Shown: in pieces, positions 1 through 8,182 of the stretch | Numbering within the stretch: the stretch's first letter is position 1 | Layout: each line of letters opens with the position of its first letter | DNA from: an uncultured Polaribacter sp. | GTDB taxonomy: Bacteria > Bacteroidota > Bacteroidia > Flavobacteriales > Flavobacteriaceae | Direction of reading: 5' to 3' | Length of the DNA stretch: 19,700 nt | Assembly: GCA_937936695.1 (NCBI GenBank) | Contig: CALHCK010000223.1 | Location: 1 to 19,700 of the forward strand | Translations under genes and position numbers: made by a program | The notes under the pieces: generated by a model | What the model was told of the DNA's origin: nothing | What the model saw: only the letters and a program-made list of their open reading frames with translations | The model's database searches: none

Positions 1-6
1 ATTTAT

Positions 7-480
7 ATGAAACACTTTTTAACTCTTATTGCATTTCTTTTACTTGTAAATTGTACTAGTAAAGCGCAAAATACATCAAAAGAAAAGAAAACTTACAAAG
101 TTGTAAAAACAGATAACGAATGGAAACAAGAGTTAACAGCTCTACAATATTATGTTTTAAGAGATGCGGGTACAGAAAGACCTTTTACAAGTCCATTAAA
201 CAAAAATTACAAACCCGGTATTTATAGTTGTGCTGCTTGCAAAACTCCACTTTATAAATCTGAACATAAATTTGATTCTGGTACTGGTTGGCCTTCTTTT
301 GATAGAGCTATTGAAGGAAATGTAGAGTTAGATGTAGATTATAAAATAGGATACGCTAGAACAGAATTAAAATGTAATACTTGTGGCGGTCATTTAGGAC
401 ATTCTTTTAATGATGGACCTGAAACTACTGGTAAACGTCATTGTATTAATGGAGTATCATTAGTCTTTTCAGAAAAGTAA
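7..480 (+). CDS. msrB: Exported peptide-methionine (R)-S-oxide reductase (MsrB)
   Basis: Reduces the R-epimer of methionine sulfoxide in proteins back to methionine. The 157-residue product has a hydrophobic N-terminal segment (about 4-15) followed by LLVNC, a plausible lipobox with Cys16, so the enzyme is probably exported and perhaps a lipoprotein. The MsrB domain fills about 35-155: zinc-binding pairs C75/C78 (CAAC) and C123/C126 (CNTC), the substrate-site motif GTGWPSF (92-98), GGHLGHSFNDGP (127-138), and catalytic Cys146 in RHCINGVSL. Zinc-containing MsrB is well established; the extracytoplasmic location is inferred from the leader, and Asn at lipobox -1 makes lipidation less certain than export. 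The ATG lies six bases from the window edge, so its promoter is not visible. Confidence 0.95.
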   Translation: MKHFLTLIAFLLLVNCTSKAQNTSKEKKTYKVVKTDNEWKQELTALQYYVLRDAGTERPFTSPLNKNYKPGIYSCAACKTPLYKSEHKFDSGTGWPSFDRAIEGNVELDVDYKIGYARTELKCNTCGGHLGHSFNDGPETTGKRHCINGVSLVFSEK

Positions 481-621
481 ACAACTGATTATCAAAACAA
501 AAAAGGATATTACTTTTTATAAAAATAGCATCTAAAAAACAAGTTTATTTTCTTGTGTTAAATATAGAATTTTACTTACAAAAAACTATCATCAATTTTA
601 AAACTAATCACCACTAATTCT

Positions 622-629
622 TATATTTG
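622..629 (+). promoter_or_regulatory. Candidate -7 promoter element for ffh
   Basis: TATATTTG matches the Bacteroidota -7 consensus TAnnTTTG and lies 26 bases before the ffh ATG at 655. That spacing would give a leader of roughly 20 bases. I see no good TTG/TTTG -33 element, so the call rests on the -7 box and its position alone. Confidence 0.5.
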
Positions 630-654
630 TCTTTCCTAAAAAAGAAGACAAATT

Positions 655-1986
655 ATGTTTAGTAATTTAAGCGATAAAATAGATAAAGCCTTACATACTT
701 TAAAAGGTCATGGTAAAATTACAGAAGTAAATGTTGCAGAAACTTTAAAAGAAGTTAGAAGAGCATTGTTAGATGCCGATGTTAACTTTAAAATTGCAAA
801 ACAATTTACAAAAAGTGTACAAACCAAAGCTATTGGACAAGATGTATTAACTACACTTAATCCAGGACAATTGATGGTTAAATTAGTTAAAGATGAATTA
901 ACTAATTTAATGGGAGGAGAAACTGTAGGTGTTAACCTTGGCGGATCTCCAACAGTAATTTTAATGTCTGGTTTACAGGGTTCTGGTAAAACAACTTTTT
1001 CAGGAAAATTAGCAAACTTTTTAAAAACTAAAAAAGCAAAACAAGTTTTATTAGTTGGTTGTGATGTGTACAGACCTGCAGCAATTAATCAGCTACAAGT
1101 TGTAGGAGAGCAAATTGGTGTAGAAGTTTATGCTGAAGTTGGTAATAACAATCCTGTTGAAATTTCTTTAAACGCAATAAAACATGCTAAAGCAAATAGC
1201 AAAAATGTTGTAATTATTGATACTGCTGGTCGTTTAGCCGTTGATGAAGAAATGATGACTGAAATTTCTAACATCCACAAAGCTGTTACTCCACAAGAAA
1301 CTTTATTTGTGGTAGATTCTATGACTGGGCAAGATGCTGTAAATACTGCAAAAGCATTTAATGATATTTTAAATTTTGATGGAGTTGTATTAACAAAACT
1401 AGATGGAGATACTCGTGGTGGAGCTGCGTTAACTATTAAATCTGTTGTAGACAAGCCTATTAAATTTATTGGTACTGGAGAAAAAATGGATGCTATAGAC
1501 ATTTTTCACCCAGACAGGATGGCCGATCGTATTTTAGGAATGGGAGATGTTGTTTCTTTAGTAGAAAGAGCACAAGACCAATACGATGAAGAAGAGGCTA
1601 GAAAATTACAGAAAAAAATTGCCAAAAATCAGTTTGGTTTTGATGATTTTTTAAGCCAGATTCAGCAAATAAAGAAAATGGGAAGTATGAAAGACCTTGT
1701 AGGTATGATTCCTGGTGCTGGTAAAGCTATGAAAGATGTAGAAATTGACGATGATGCTTTTAAAGGTATAGAAGCAATTATTCATTCTATGACTCCTACA
1801 GAAAGAAGTACTCCTACTACAATAAATGCAAGTAGAAAGAAAAGAATTGCAAAAGGTTCTGGAACTTCTATACAAGAAGTAAATCAGTTAATGAAACAAT
1901 TTAACCAGATGAGTAAGATGATGAAGATGATGCAAGGTGGCGGCGGTAGAAAAATGATGCAGATGATGAAAAACATGAAACAATAA
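655..1986 (+). CDS. ffh: Signal recognition particle GTPase Ffh (SRP54)
   Basis: Binds the signal sequence of nascent membrane proteins and, with SRP RNA and FtsY, delivers ribosomes to the membrane. At 443 residues it has normal family length. The N domain (1-90) carries the LKEVRRALLDADV motif. The G domain shows the P-loop GLQGSGKT (106-113), DTAGR (189-193), TKLDGD (247-252) and a GTGE motif near 273-276. The M domain (from about 325) contains the RNA-binding stretch SRKKRIAKGSG (393-403) and ends in a Met-rich, Gly-containing tail. It is a single-gene unit: a candidate promoter upstream and a strong terminator six bases after the stop. No anomalies were seen. Confidence 0.98.
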   Translation: MFSNLSDKIDKALHTLKGHGKITEVNVAETLKEVRRALLDADVNFKIAKQFTKSVQTKAIGQDVLTTLNPGQLMVKLVKDELTNLMGGETVGVNLGGSPTVILMSGLQGSGKTTFSGKLANFLKTKKAKQVLLVGCDVYRPAAINQLQVVGEQIGVEVYAEVGNNNPVEISLNAIKHAKANSKNVVIIDTAGRLAVDEEMMTEISNIHKAVTPQETLFVVDSMTGQDAVNTAKAFNDILNFDGVVLTKLDGDTRGGAALTIKSVVDKPIKFIGTGEKMDAIDIFHPDRMADRILGMGDVVSLVERAQDQYDEEEARKLQKKIAKNQFGFDDFLSQIQQIKKMGSMKDLVGMIPGAGKAMKDVEIDDDAFKGIEAIIHSMTPTERSTPTTINASRKKRIAKGSGTSIQEVNQLMKQFNQMSKMMKMMQGGGGRKMMQMMKNMKQ

Positions 1987-1991
1987 TTTTT

Positions 1992-2015
1992 AGGCTACAT
2001 TTTGTAGCCTTTTTT
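1992..2015 (+). terminator. Rho-independent terminator after ffh
   Basis: AGGCTACA (1992-1999) and TGTAGCCT (2003-2010) form a perfect 8-bp stem with a 3-base TTT loop, followed by a run of T. It starts six bases after the ffh stop codon and ends only 11 bases before the next ATG at 2026. Confidence 0.9.
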
Positions 2016-2025
2016 AATTTATATA

Positions 2026-3456
2026 ATGTTTAACTTACAGAGTATACTTTCTAATTTCAAAAACAAAAAGAATCTTTTTTTTGTTTTTGTTGCTGTTTGT
2101 ATTTTCTTTATTTCTAATGGTAATGGAATGTTTTGGGACAATGTGCTCTTTGCCTCAAAAATGGGAAATCATCTTTATGATAATTCTATACTTAATTGGT
2201 CTATACCAATTGAATTTGACCCTGGACATCCACCTTTTTTAGGTTTTCTGTTAGCTATGTTTTGGAAAATATTTGGGCATAAACTTTGGGTTAGCCATTT
2301 GTTAATGCTTCCTTTTACAATTGGAGTATTCTATCAATTGTTTAAGTTTATTACCTATTTCATTAAAGATAAAAAAAGTCAAATATTAGCTTTTACTATA
2401 ACAATAGTAGACCCTACTTTATCTACTCAATTTGTAATAGTTAATCCTGAAGTACTCATTGTTTTTTTCTTTTTTTTAGCTATTAACGGAATTTTATTCA
2501 AAAAAAATAATCTAAAATTTATTGGATTCTTTTTTTTAAGTATTGTATCGTTTAGAAGTATGATGATATTGGCTGGTATTTTCTTATTTGAATCTTTCAA
2601 TAAATTATTTATTGAAAAAAAAGGATACAAATCTATTATAAATTTTAAATATCTATCGTTTTATATTTTAAGTAGTTTACCCGGACTTATCTTTATAGCA
2701 TGGAGATTAATAACCAAAGGTTGGTTACAAACACACCCAAATTCTCCTTGGGCTAGTTTATGGCAAATTGCATCGCCAAAAATTTTTCTAAAAAATATTA
2801 TCATTTTAATTCATAGATATTCAGATTTTGGTAGAGTATTTATTTTTATTTTTTTAATTGCTAGTTTTATCTTATTTGGAAAAAAAATAATTTCACAAAC
2901 AAAAAATAAACAATTATTGTTATTGGCTTTTTTACCTGTAATTTTTATAATTGTTATTTCTTTATTAGCAACAAATACATTTGGTCATAGGTATTTTATT
3001 GTATCTTTTAATATACTAACTATTTTAACTTTTTCTATTTTAACGAACTATTTTTCTAATAGAAAACTATTATACAGCTTATTATTAATTGGTTTAATTA
3101 CAGGTAATTTTTGGATATATCCTAAAAGAATATCCCAAGGTTGGGATGCTAGTTTAGCACACGTACCCTATCATAATTTAAGAAAAGATGCAATTAATTA
3201 TTTAAATAATAAAAATATTAATATTTCTAAAGTAGCTAGTTTTTTTCCTAACAAAACAACTATAGATGATATTGATTTTAGTAAAAATAGAAAAGCTTTT
3301 ACTACATTTACAGGAAATAATAAATATGTATTATATTCTACTGTTTATAACTTATCTGATGAACAATACAATCTTTTAGAAAAAAATTATTCAGTATTAA
3401 AACAATTTAACAAATTTAATATCAATATTACCATATATATTTTAAATAAGACATGA
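2026..3456 (+). CDS. Multi-pass membrane glycosyltransferase, GT39/ArnT-like
   Basis: Predicted integral membrane GT-C glycosyltransferase, likely transferring a sugar from a lipid-phosphate donor on the outer face of the inner membrane; donor and acceptor cannot be read from sequence. The 476-residue protein has many hydrophobic segments (about 18-30, 72-100, 118-160, 170-190, 208-226, 270-320, 330-365). An acidic residue in the first loop (D38 in FWDN) and FDPGHPPF (64-71) resemble the conserved loop signature of GT39/ArnT-type enzymes. A hydrophilic C-terminal part of about 110 residues probably lies outside the membrane. The gene is visibly more AT-rich than ffh and folD, starts 11 bases after the ffh terminator, and overlaps folD by ATGA. 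It could also be described only as a DUF-type polytopic protein. Confidence 0.72.
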   Translation: MFNLQSILSNFKNKKNLFFVFVAVCIFFISNGNGMFWDNVLFASKMGNHLYDNSILNWSIPIEFDPGHPPFLGFLLAMFWKIFGHKLWVSHLLMLPFTIGVFYQLFKFITYFIKDKKSQILAFTITIVDPTLSTQFVIVNPEVLIVFFFFLAINGILFKKNNLKFIGFFFLSIVSFRSMMILAGIFLFESFNKLFIEKKGYKSIINFKYLSFYILSSLPGLIFIAWRLITKGWLQTHPNSPWASLWQIASPKIFLKNIIILIHRYSDFGRVFIFIFLIASFILFGKKIISQTKNKQLLLLAFLPVIFIIVISLLATNTFGHRYFIVSFNILTILTFSILTNYFSNRKLLYSLLLIGLITGNFWIYPKRISQGWDASLAHVPYHNLRKDAINYLNNKNINISKVASFFPNKTTIDDIDFSKNRKAFTTFTGNNKYVLYSTVYNLSDEQYNLLEKNYSVLKQFNKFNINITIYILNKT

Positions 3457-4325
3457 TTTTATTAGACGGAAAAAAAACTTCTGCAGACATTAAAGAAGAA
3501 ATAGCCTTAGAAGTTAGAGAATTAAAAAATGAAGGTAAAAAAACACCTCACTTGGCAGCGATTATTGTTGGTAATGATGGTGCTAGTATTACCTACGTAA
3601 ATGCAAAAGTAAAAGCCTGTGAGCGTGTAGGTTTTGAATCTACTTTAATTAGACTTTCTGAAGAAACTACCGAAGAAGAACTACTTAATGAGATTGCTGT
3701 TTTAAATGTAGATAAGGATATTGATGGTTTTATAGTACAGTTACCTTTACCGAAACATATCGATGAGCAAAAAATTTTAATGGCTGTAGATCCTGATAAA
3801 GATGTAGATGGTTTTCATCCTACAAATGTTGGTAAAATGGCATTAAATTTACCTACTTTTATATCTGCTACTCCTTTTGGAATCTTAGAACTTTTAGAAA
3901 GATACAAAGTAGAAACTTCTGGTAAACATGTTGTTGTATTAGGTAGAAGTCATATTGTAGGTAGCCCTATGAGTATTCTTTTATCACAAAAAAGAAATGT
4001 TGGTAACGCTACAGTTACTATGTGCCACAGTAGAACTAAAAATTTAAAAGAAATTACATTACAAGCAGATATTATTGTTGCTGCAATAGGTATTCCTGAG
4101 TTTTTAAAAGCAGACATGATTAAAGATAATGTAACAGTTATAGATGTTGGTATTACTCGTTTAGCAGATCCTAGTAAAAAGAGCGGTTTTAGATTGGTTG
4201 GTGATGTTGCTTTTGATGAAGTTTCTAAAAAATCTGAATTTATTACACCCGTTCCTGGTGGAGTAGGACCAATGACTATTGCAATGCTGTTAAAAAACAC
4301 TCTTTTAGCTTGCCAAAGAAAATAA
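3453..4325 (+). CDS. folD: Bifunctional methylene-THF dehydrogenase / methenyl-THF cyclohydrolase (FolD)
   Basis: Interconverts 5,10-methylene-, methenyl- and 10-formyl-tetrahydrofolate, feeding purine, fMet and thymidylate synthesis in the cytosol. Its 290 residues are of normal length. Visible family motifs are VGNDGASITYVNAKVKACERVGF-type substrate site (residues about 40-62, including the catalytic-type Lys in YVNAK), DGFIVQLPLPKHI, the DPDKDVDGFHPTNVGKM block, the nucleotide-binding GRSHIVGSPMSILL, and the C-terminal TPVPGGVGPMTIAMLL. The ATG at 3453 sits inside the stop of the preceding glycosyltransferase gene (ATGA), so translation is probably coupled to it. The next gene begins 10 bases downstream, consistent with one transcript. 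Confidence 0.97.
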   Translation: MILLDGKKTSADIKEEIALEVRELKNEGKKTPHLAAIIVGNDGASITYVNAKVKACERVGFESTLIRLSEETTEEELLNEIAVLNVDKDIDGFIVQLPLPKHIDEQKILMAVDPDKDVDGFHPTNVGKMALNLPTFISATPFGILELLERYKVETSGKHVVVLGRSHIVGSPMSILLSQKRNVGNATVTMCHSRTKNLKEITLQADIIVAAIGIPEFLKADMIKDNVTVIDVGITRLADPSKKSGFRLVGDVAFDEVSKKSEFITPVPGGVGPMTIAMLLKNTLLACQRK

Positions 4326-4335
4326 TATAAACTTT

Positions 4336-5214
4336 ATGGATAGTAAAAAAGCAAAAATCTACTTTTTTGAATATTTTCAAATATTTGTAGGTATTATACT
4401 TACAAGTTTAGGTTTAAAAGCTTTTTTACTTCCTAATGGTTTTTTAGATGGTGGTGTAACAGGTATTGCCTTATTGGTTAGAACTCAAGTAGACATTAAT
4501 ATGTCTTTTTTGTTACTTATATTTAGTATTCCTTTTTTAATTCTTGGTTATTTTACAGTTTCTAAAAGAATCGTTGTAAAATCTATTATCAGTATTTTAG
4601 GTTTAGCGTTATTTATTCATTTCGAGAATTTTCAAACGATTACCAATGACAAACTACTTATTTCTATTTTTGGAGGTTTATTAGTAGGTTCTGGTATTGG
4701 AATTGCTATTAGAAATGGTTCTGTTTTAGATGGTTCTGAAATACTTGGAATATACCTAAATGACAAATTCGGAATTTCTATAGGTAAAATAGTCTTACTA
4801 TTTAATATTATTTTATTTTCTATTACTGCTTTTGTGGTTTCTGTTGAAGTTGCACTCTACTCTATTCTTACATATATTATTGCTGCTAAAGTAACAGATA
4901 CTGTTATAGAAGGTTTTGAAGATTTTATTGGAGTTACCATTGTTTCTAAAAAAAACAATATTATACAAAAAGCTATTAGAAATGATTTAGGTGTTGGGCT
5001 TACTCTATACAAAGGATCTTCTGGATACAATAATAATGAAGAAGCTGAAAATTTTGATATTATTCACTCTGTAGTAAATAGAATTGATATTAAAAAAATG
5101 TACAGAATTGTTCAGAGTATAGATGATAAAGCGTTTGTTATAGAATTTGATGTAAATAACGTAAAAGGTGGTGTTTTAAGACACTACATTGATAAAAAGA
5201 AAACTACCCATTAA
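4336..5214 (+). CDS. YitT family membrane protein (DUF161 + DUF2179)
   Basis: Membrane protein of the YitT family, whose biochemical role is not established. The 292-residue product has about five hydrophobic segments (13-31, 57-73, 82-96, 107-125, 150-172) and the family blocks LPNGFLDGGVTGIALL (32-47) and GSGIGIAIRNGSVLDGSEIL (118-137). The C-terminal 90 residues form the soluble DUF2179 domain, a small alpha/beta domain thought to bind a ligand or regulate the membrane part. It lies 10 bases after folD and is probably cotranscribed with it. It ends 47 bases before the convergent methyltransferase gene, with no obvious terminator hairpin between them. Confidence 0.9.
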   Translation: MDSKKAKIYFFEYFQIFVGIILTSLGLKAFLLPNGFLDGGVTGIALLVRTQVDINMSFLLLIFSIPFLILGYFTVSKRIVVKSIISILGLALFIHFENFQTITNDKLLISIFGGLLVGSGIGIAIRNGSVLDGSEILGIYLNDKFGISIGKIVLLFNIILFSITAFVVSVEVALYSILTYIIAAKVTDTVIEGFEDFIGVTIVSKKNNIIQKAIRNDLGVGLTLYKGSSGYNNNEEAENFDIIHSVVNRIDIKKMYRIVQSIDDKAFVIEFDVNNVKGGVLRHYIDKKKTTH

Positions 5215-5261
5215 ATTATTTTTTGATAGAGTTTTATTTATATCTCACGTTTAAAATGTTT

Positions 5262-5903
5262 TTAATTCCTTTCTTCTAACATAGGCACAAAAGCAAAATC
5301 TCCTAATTCATGTTTTTCAAATTCTTTAGCAGATTTTCTAACAAAGAGAGTCATTATTTGAGTTTTATCTCCAACAGGAATTAATAACCTACCTCCTATT
5401 TTTAATTGTGCTAACAAAGGTTTAGGTACAAATGGTGCTCCAGCAGTTACTATAATTTTATCAAACGGAGCTTCTGCAGGCAAACCTTTATAACCATCAC
5501 CAAAAATAAAACGTTTTGGTTTATATCCTAGTTTAGGCAAAAACAAAGACGTTTTTTTAAACAACTCTTGTTGTCTTTCTATAGAATAAACTACAGCTTT
5601 TAATTCTAACAATACAGCTGTTTGATAACCAGAACCAGTACCAATTTCTAAAACTTTTTCTCCTGGTTTAACCGCTAATGTTTGAGACTGAAAAGCAACT
5701 GTATAAGGCTGAGAAATAGTTTGTTCTGCTGCAATAGGAAACGCTTTGTCTTGATAAGCATGAGACTCAAAACTACTGTCTATAAATAAATGACGCGGAA
5801 TTTTGCGCACTGCATTTAACACATTATTATCTGCAATACCTTTAGCTTCTAATACCTTTGCTAGTTGATTTCTAAGTCCTTGATGTTTAGCTGTATCTTT
5901 CAA
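5262..5903 (-). CDS. pcm: Protein-L-isoaspartate O-methyltransferase
   Basis: S-adenosylmethionine-dependent enzyme that methylates L-isoaspartyl residues in damaged proteins to start their repair. The 213-residue product has the PCMT hallmark AYQDKAFPI and QTISQPY (61-67), the SAM-binding motif VLEIGTGSGYQ (84-94), and IIVTAGAP (150-157), with a normal length for the bacterial family. Start: the codon at 5901-5903 is TTG. An in-frame TAG lies two codons further upstream and the next Met is near residue 184, so TTG is the only start that keeps the conserved N-terminus. The gene is monocistronic, convergent with the YitT gene and divergent from the oxidoreductase at 6019. Confidence 0.93.
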   Translation of the reverse strand: MKDTAKHQGLRNQLAKVLEAKGIADNNVLNAVRKIPRHLFIDSSFESHAYQDKAFPIAAEQTISQPYTVAFQSQTLAVKPGEKVLEIGTGSGYQTAVLLELKAVVYSIERQQELFKKTSLFLPKLGYKPKRFIFGDGYKGLPAEAPFDKIIVTAGAPFVPKPLLAQLKIGGRLLIPVGDKTQIMTLFVRKSAKEFEKHELGDFAFVPMLEERN

Positions 5904-5964
5904 ATTCTATTTAGTTCTAGACCTTAAAAGTAATAATTTATCTAAACAAATAGTCATAAAATTG

Positions 5965-5972
5965 TATCTTTG
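5965..5972 (+). promoter_or_regulatory. Candidate -7 promoter element for the Gfo/Idh/MocA gene
   Basis: TATCTTTG fits the TAnnTTTG -7 consensus and lies 46 bases before the ATG at 6019, in the divergent region shared with the pcm gene. No convincing -33 element is seen upstream. Confidence 0.5.
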
Positions 5973-6018
5973 TTAGTATTCGATTTTATTAAAATTAAAA
6001 GATAAAAAATAATTATTT

Positions 6019-6978
6019 ATGCTAAAAGTTGGAGTTTTAGGAGCTGGTCATCTAGGAAAAATTCATTTACGTTTATTAAAAGAATCAGAAAAATATGATT
6101 TGGTTGGTTTTTTTGACCCTTCTGAAGAGAATGCAAAAAATGTAGCAAAAGAATTTGGTTATACTGCATTTAACTCTATCGAAGCATTAATAGATGCTGT
6201 AGAAGTTGTAGATATTGTAACTCCTACTCTATCGCATTTTGATTGTGCTAAATTGGCTATTGAAAAAGGATGTCATATTTTTATTGAAAAACCGATAACT
6301 AATACTGTAATAGAAGCAGAAGCTATAAAAACTTTAGCTAGTCAGTATCACATAAAAGGACAAGTTGGTCATGTAGAGCGTTTTAATCCTGCTTTTACAG
6401 CAGTTAAAGACACTATTGCTAACCCTATGTTTATAGAAACTCATCGGTTAGCAGAATTTAACCCTAGAGGTACAGATGTACCTGTTGTGTTAGATTTAAT
6501 GATACATGATATTGATATTATATTATCTGTTGTTAAATCTAAAGTAAAAAATGTTCATGCTAGTGGAGTTTCTGTTATTTCTGACACACCAGACATTGCA
6601 AATGCAAGAATTGAATTTGAAAACGGTTGTGTTGCTAACTTAACCGCGAGTAGAATTTCTATGAAAAATATGCGTAAATCTAGATTTTTTCAGAAAGATG
6701 CTTATATTTCTGTAAACTTTTTAAGCAAAGAGTCTGAAGTTGTTAAAATGAAAGATGTGCCTGAAAAAGAGGATGAATTTGCGATGATTTTACAGAATGC
6801 TGAGGGTGTTAAAAAACAAATTTATTTTGAAAATCCTGAAGTGGAAAATAACAATGCAATTTTAGACGAGCTAGAAACTTTTGCCGACGCTATTATAAAC
6901 AATACAAAACCTGTAGTTACTTTAAATGATGGTACAGAAGCTTTAAGGGTTGCGCAAATGATTATTGATTGTTTTTAA
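6019..6978 (+). CDS. Gfo/Idh/MocA family NAD(P)-dependent oxidoreductase
   Basis: NAD(P)-dependent sugar or polyol dehydrogenase family member; the substrate cannot be fixed from sequence. The 319-residue protein starts with a Rossmann motif GVLGAGHLGKIH (5-16), has the family's catalytic EKP (90-92), GHVERFNPAF (117-126), and HDID in a C-terminal alpha/beta domain (about 123-300). The GHxERFNPA block also occurs, to my knowledge, in relatives acting on UDP-N-acetylhexosamines, so a nucleotide-sugar substrate in envelope synthesis is possible but unproven. It has its own candidate promoter. The structured element at 7063 follows 85 bases after its stop, so cotranscription with the next dehydrogenase is possible. 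Confidence 0.88.
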   Translation: MLKVGVLGAGHLGKIHLRLLKESEKYDLVGFFDPSEENAKNVAKEFGYTAFNSIEALIDAVEVVDIVTPTLSHFDCAKLAIEKGCHIFIEKPITNTVIEAEAIKTLASQYHIKGQVGHVERFNPAFTAVKDTIANPMFIETHRLAEFNPRGTDVPVVLDLMIHDIDIILSVVKSKVKNVHASGVSVISDTPDIANARIEFENGCVANLTASRISMKNMRKSRFFQKDAYISVNFLSKESEVVKMKDVPEKEDEFAMILQNAEGVKKQIYFENPEVENNNAILDELETFADAIINNTKPVVTLNDGTEALRVAQMIIDCF

Positions 6979-7062
6979 TAACTGAAAGTTTCACATTTCT
7001 TGATGCTAAAAATATTTATAACATAAAATTAATTAATAGTTTTATATTAGGTTAATAAATAA

Positions 7063-7167
7063 GTGCGTTAGGGATTGTAGTGGAAATCCTTTTTTTAGAT
7101 TTTTATAATAAAAAATAAAAATCTAAAAAAAGATTGTAACGTAAAGCCCGACCTTTAGGGAACGCCC
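7063..7167 (+). ncRNA. Structured intergenic RNA element, resembling the flavobacterial flavo-1 type
   Basis: Nested secondary structure is visible. The outer stem is GCGTT (7065-7069) with AACGC (7161-7165). Inside, a perfect 17-bp inverted repeat (7090-7106 with 7115-7131) has an 8-base A-rich loop. The long hairpin is flanked by an imperfect direct repeat: GATTGTAGTGGAAATCC from 7073 and GATTGTAACGTAAAGCCC from 7132. A small CC-TTTA-GG hairpin precedes the closing AACGCCC. The pattern GTGCGTTAGGGATTG...GGAAATCC / GATTGTAACG...AAAGCCCGACC...GGGAACGCCC agrees with my memory of a multicopy intergenic element of Flavobacteria, possibly Rfam flavo-1. That identification is from memory. It ends 27 bases before the dehydrogenase ATG, so it could be its leader or an independent RNA. 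Confidence 0.6.
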
Positions 7168-7194
7168 AAAAATAATATTTAAAATATTCTATTG

Positions 7195-8082
7195 ATGAAA
7201 AACATAGCTGTTATAGGTGCTGGTACTATGGGCAACGGAATTGCTCATACATTAGCTTTGTGCAAATACAATGTAAGTTTAATAGATATTTCTGATACTG
7301 CTTTAGCCCTAGCTATGGTTACTATTCATAAAAATTTGGATAGAATGGTAGCTAAAGAAAAAATTTCTAATACAGATAAAATAACCACATTACAAAATAT
7401 AAAAACCTTTAATACAATTAAAGAAGGTGTAAAAAACACTGACTTAGTTATAGAGGCTGCTTCTGAAAACGTAGACTTAAAATTGGCTATTTTTACTGAA
7501 TTAGATGCTGTTTGTAATAAAAATACCATTTTAGCAACCAATACTTCTTCTATATCAATAACAAAAATAGCCGCGGCTACTAATAGACCAGATAAAGTTA
7601 TTGGGATGCATTTTATGAATCCTGTACCTATTATGCCACTGGTAGAAATAATAAAAGGATATAATACAAGTAAAGAGGTAGAAAATAAAATTGTTGCGCT
7701 TGCTAAAAAAATTAATAAAATACCTGTAGTTGTTAACGATTATCCTGGTTTTGTTGCTAACAGAATTTTAATGCCTATGATTAACGAAGCTATTGAAACT
7801 TTGTATAACAATGTTGCTGGTGTACAAGAAATTGATACTGTTTTAAAACTAGGAATGGCACACCCTATGGGGCCTTTACAATTAGCAGATTTTATTGGAT
7901 TAGATGTGTGCTTGTCTATATTAAATGTGTTATTTAATGGATTTAAAAACCCCAAATATGCACCTTGCCCATTATTAGTTAACATGGTAACTGCAGGTAA
8001 ATTAGGCGTTAAATCTGGCGAAGGATTTTATGATTATGCAACTTCTAAAAAAGCAGAAACAGTATCCGTTATGTTTTCTTAA
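7195..8082 (+). CDS. 3-hydroxybutyryl-CoA / 3-hydroxyacyl-CoA dehydrogenase
   Basis: NAD(P)-dependent oxidation or reduction of 3-hydroxyacyl-CoA, as in butyrate/polyhydroxybutyrate metabolism or beta-oxidation. From the ATG at 7195 the product has 295 residues, the length of stand-alone short-chain enzymes. It shows the Rossmann motif VIGAGTMGNGIAH (6-18), NTSS with S118, the catalytic pair H139 (GMHFMNPVP) and E151, and N189 in YPGFVANR; the Ser-His-Glu-Asn spacing fits the family. The C-terminal domain carries MAHPMGPLQLADFIGLD and a GVKSGEGFYDY ending. A TTG lies directly before the ATG (7192), but the ATG gives the normal MKNIAVIGAG start. The leader contains the structured element at 7063-7167. 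Confidence 0.93.
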   Translation: MKNIAVIGAGTMGNGIAHTLALCKYNVSLIDISDTALALAMVTIHKNLDRMVAKEKISNTDKITTLQNIKTFNTIKEGVKNTDLVIEAASENVDLKLAIFTELDAVCNKNTILATNTSSISITKIAAATNRPDKVIGMHFMNPVPIMPLVEIIKGYNTSKEVENKIVALAKKINKIPVVVNDYPGFVANRILMPMINEAIETLYNNVAGVQEIDTVLKLGMAHPMGPLQLADFIGLDVCLSILNVLFNGFKNPKYAPCPLLVNMVTAGKLGVKSGEGFYDYATSKKAETVSVMFS

Positions 8083-8126
8083 AAAATAAAATTGCTCAAA
8101 AAAATCTTTTTAAAACTTAAAATGTT

Positions 8127-8148
8127 ATAGAATCAATAGATTCAATAG
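8127..8148. promoter_or_regulatory. Candidate OxyR operator region (ATAG repeats)
   Basis: ATAG occurs at 8127, 8136 and 8145, exactly 9 bases apart, in two near-identical 9-base units (ATAGAATCA, ATAGATTCA). GAATC-AATA-GATTC inside them is an inverted repeat (8130-8143). The region lies roughly 70-90 bases before the expected oxyR transcription start. ATAG/CTAT blocks are the known contact elements of E. coli OxyR, but the spacing here differs from its consensus, so autoregulation is only a suggestion. Confidence 0.25.
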
Positions 8149-8182
8149 CAAAAAATTATCGATTATTTAAAGCAATAATTAA

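Noticed and set aside
539..556. ACAAG/CTTGT hairpin after msrB as a terminator
   Set aside because: Only 5 bp, AT-rich, 59 bases after the stop and without a T-run; expected by chance in such DNA.
1128..1502. Open frame on the minus strand inside ffh
   Set aside because: It is antisense to a highly conserved GTPase domain; the translation has no recognisable motif and reflects the codon pattern of ffh.
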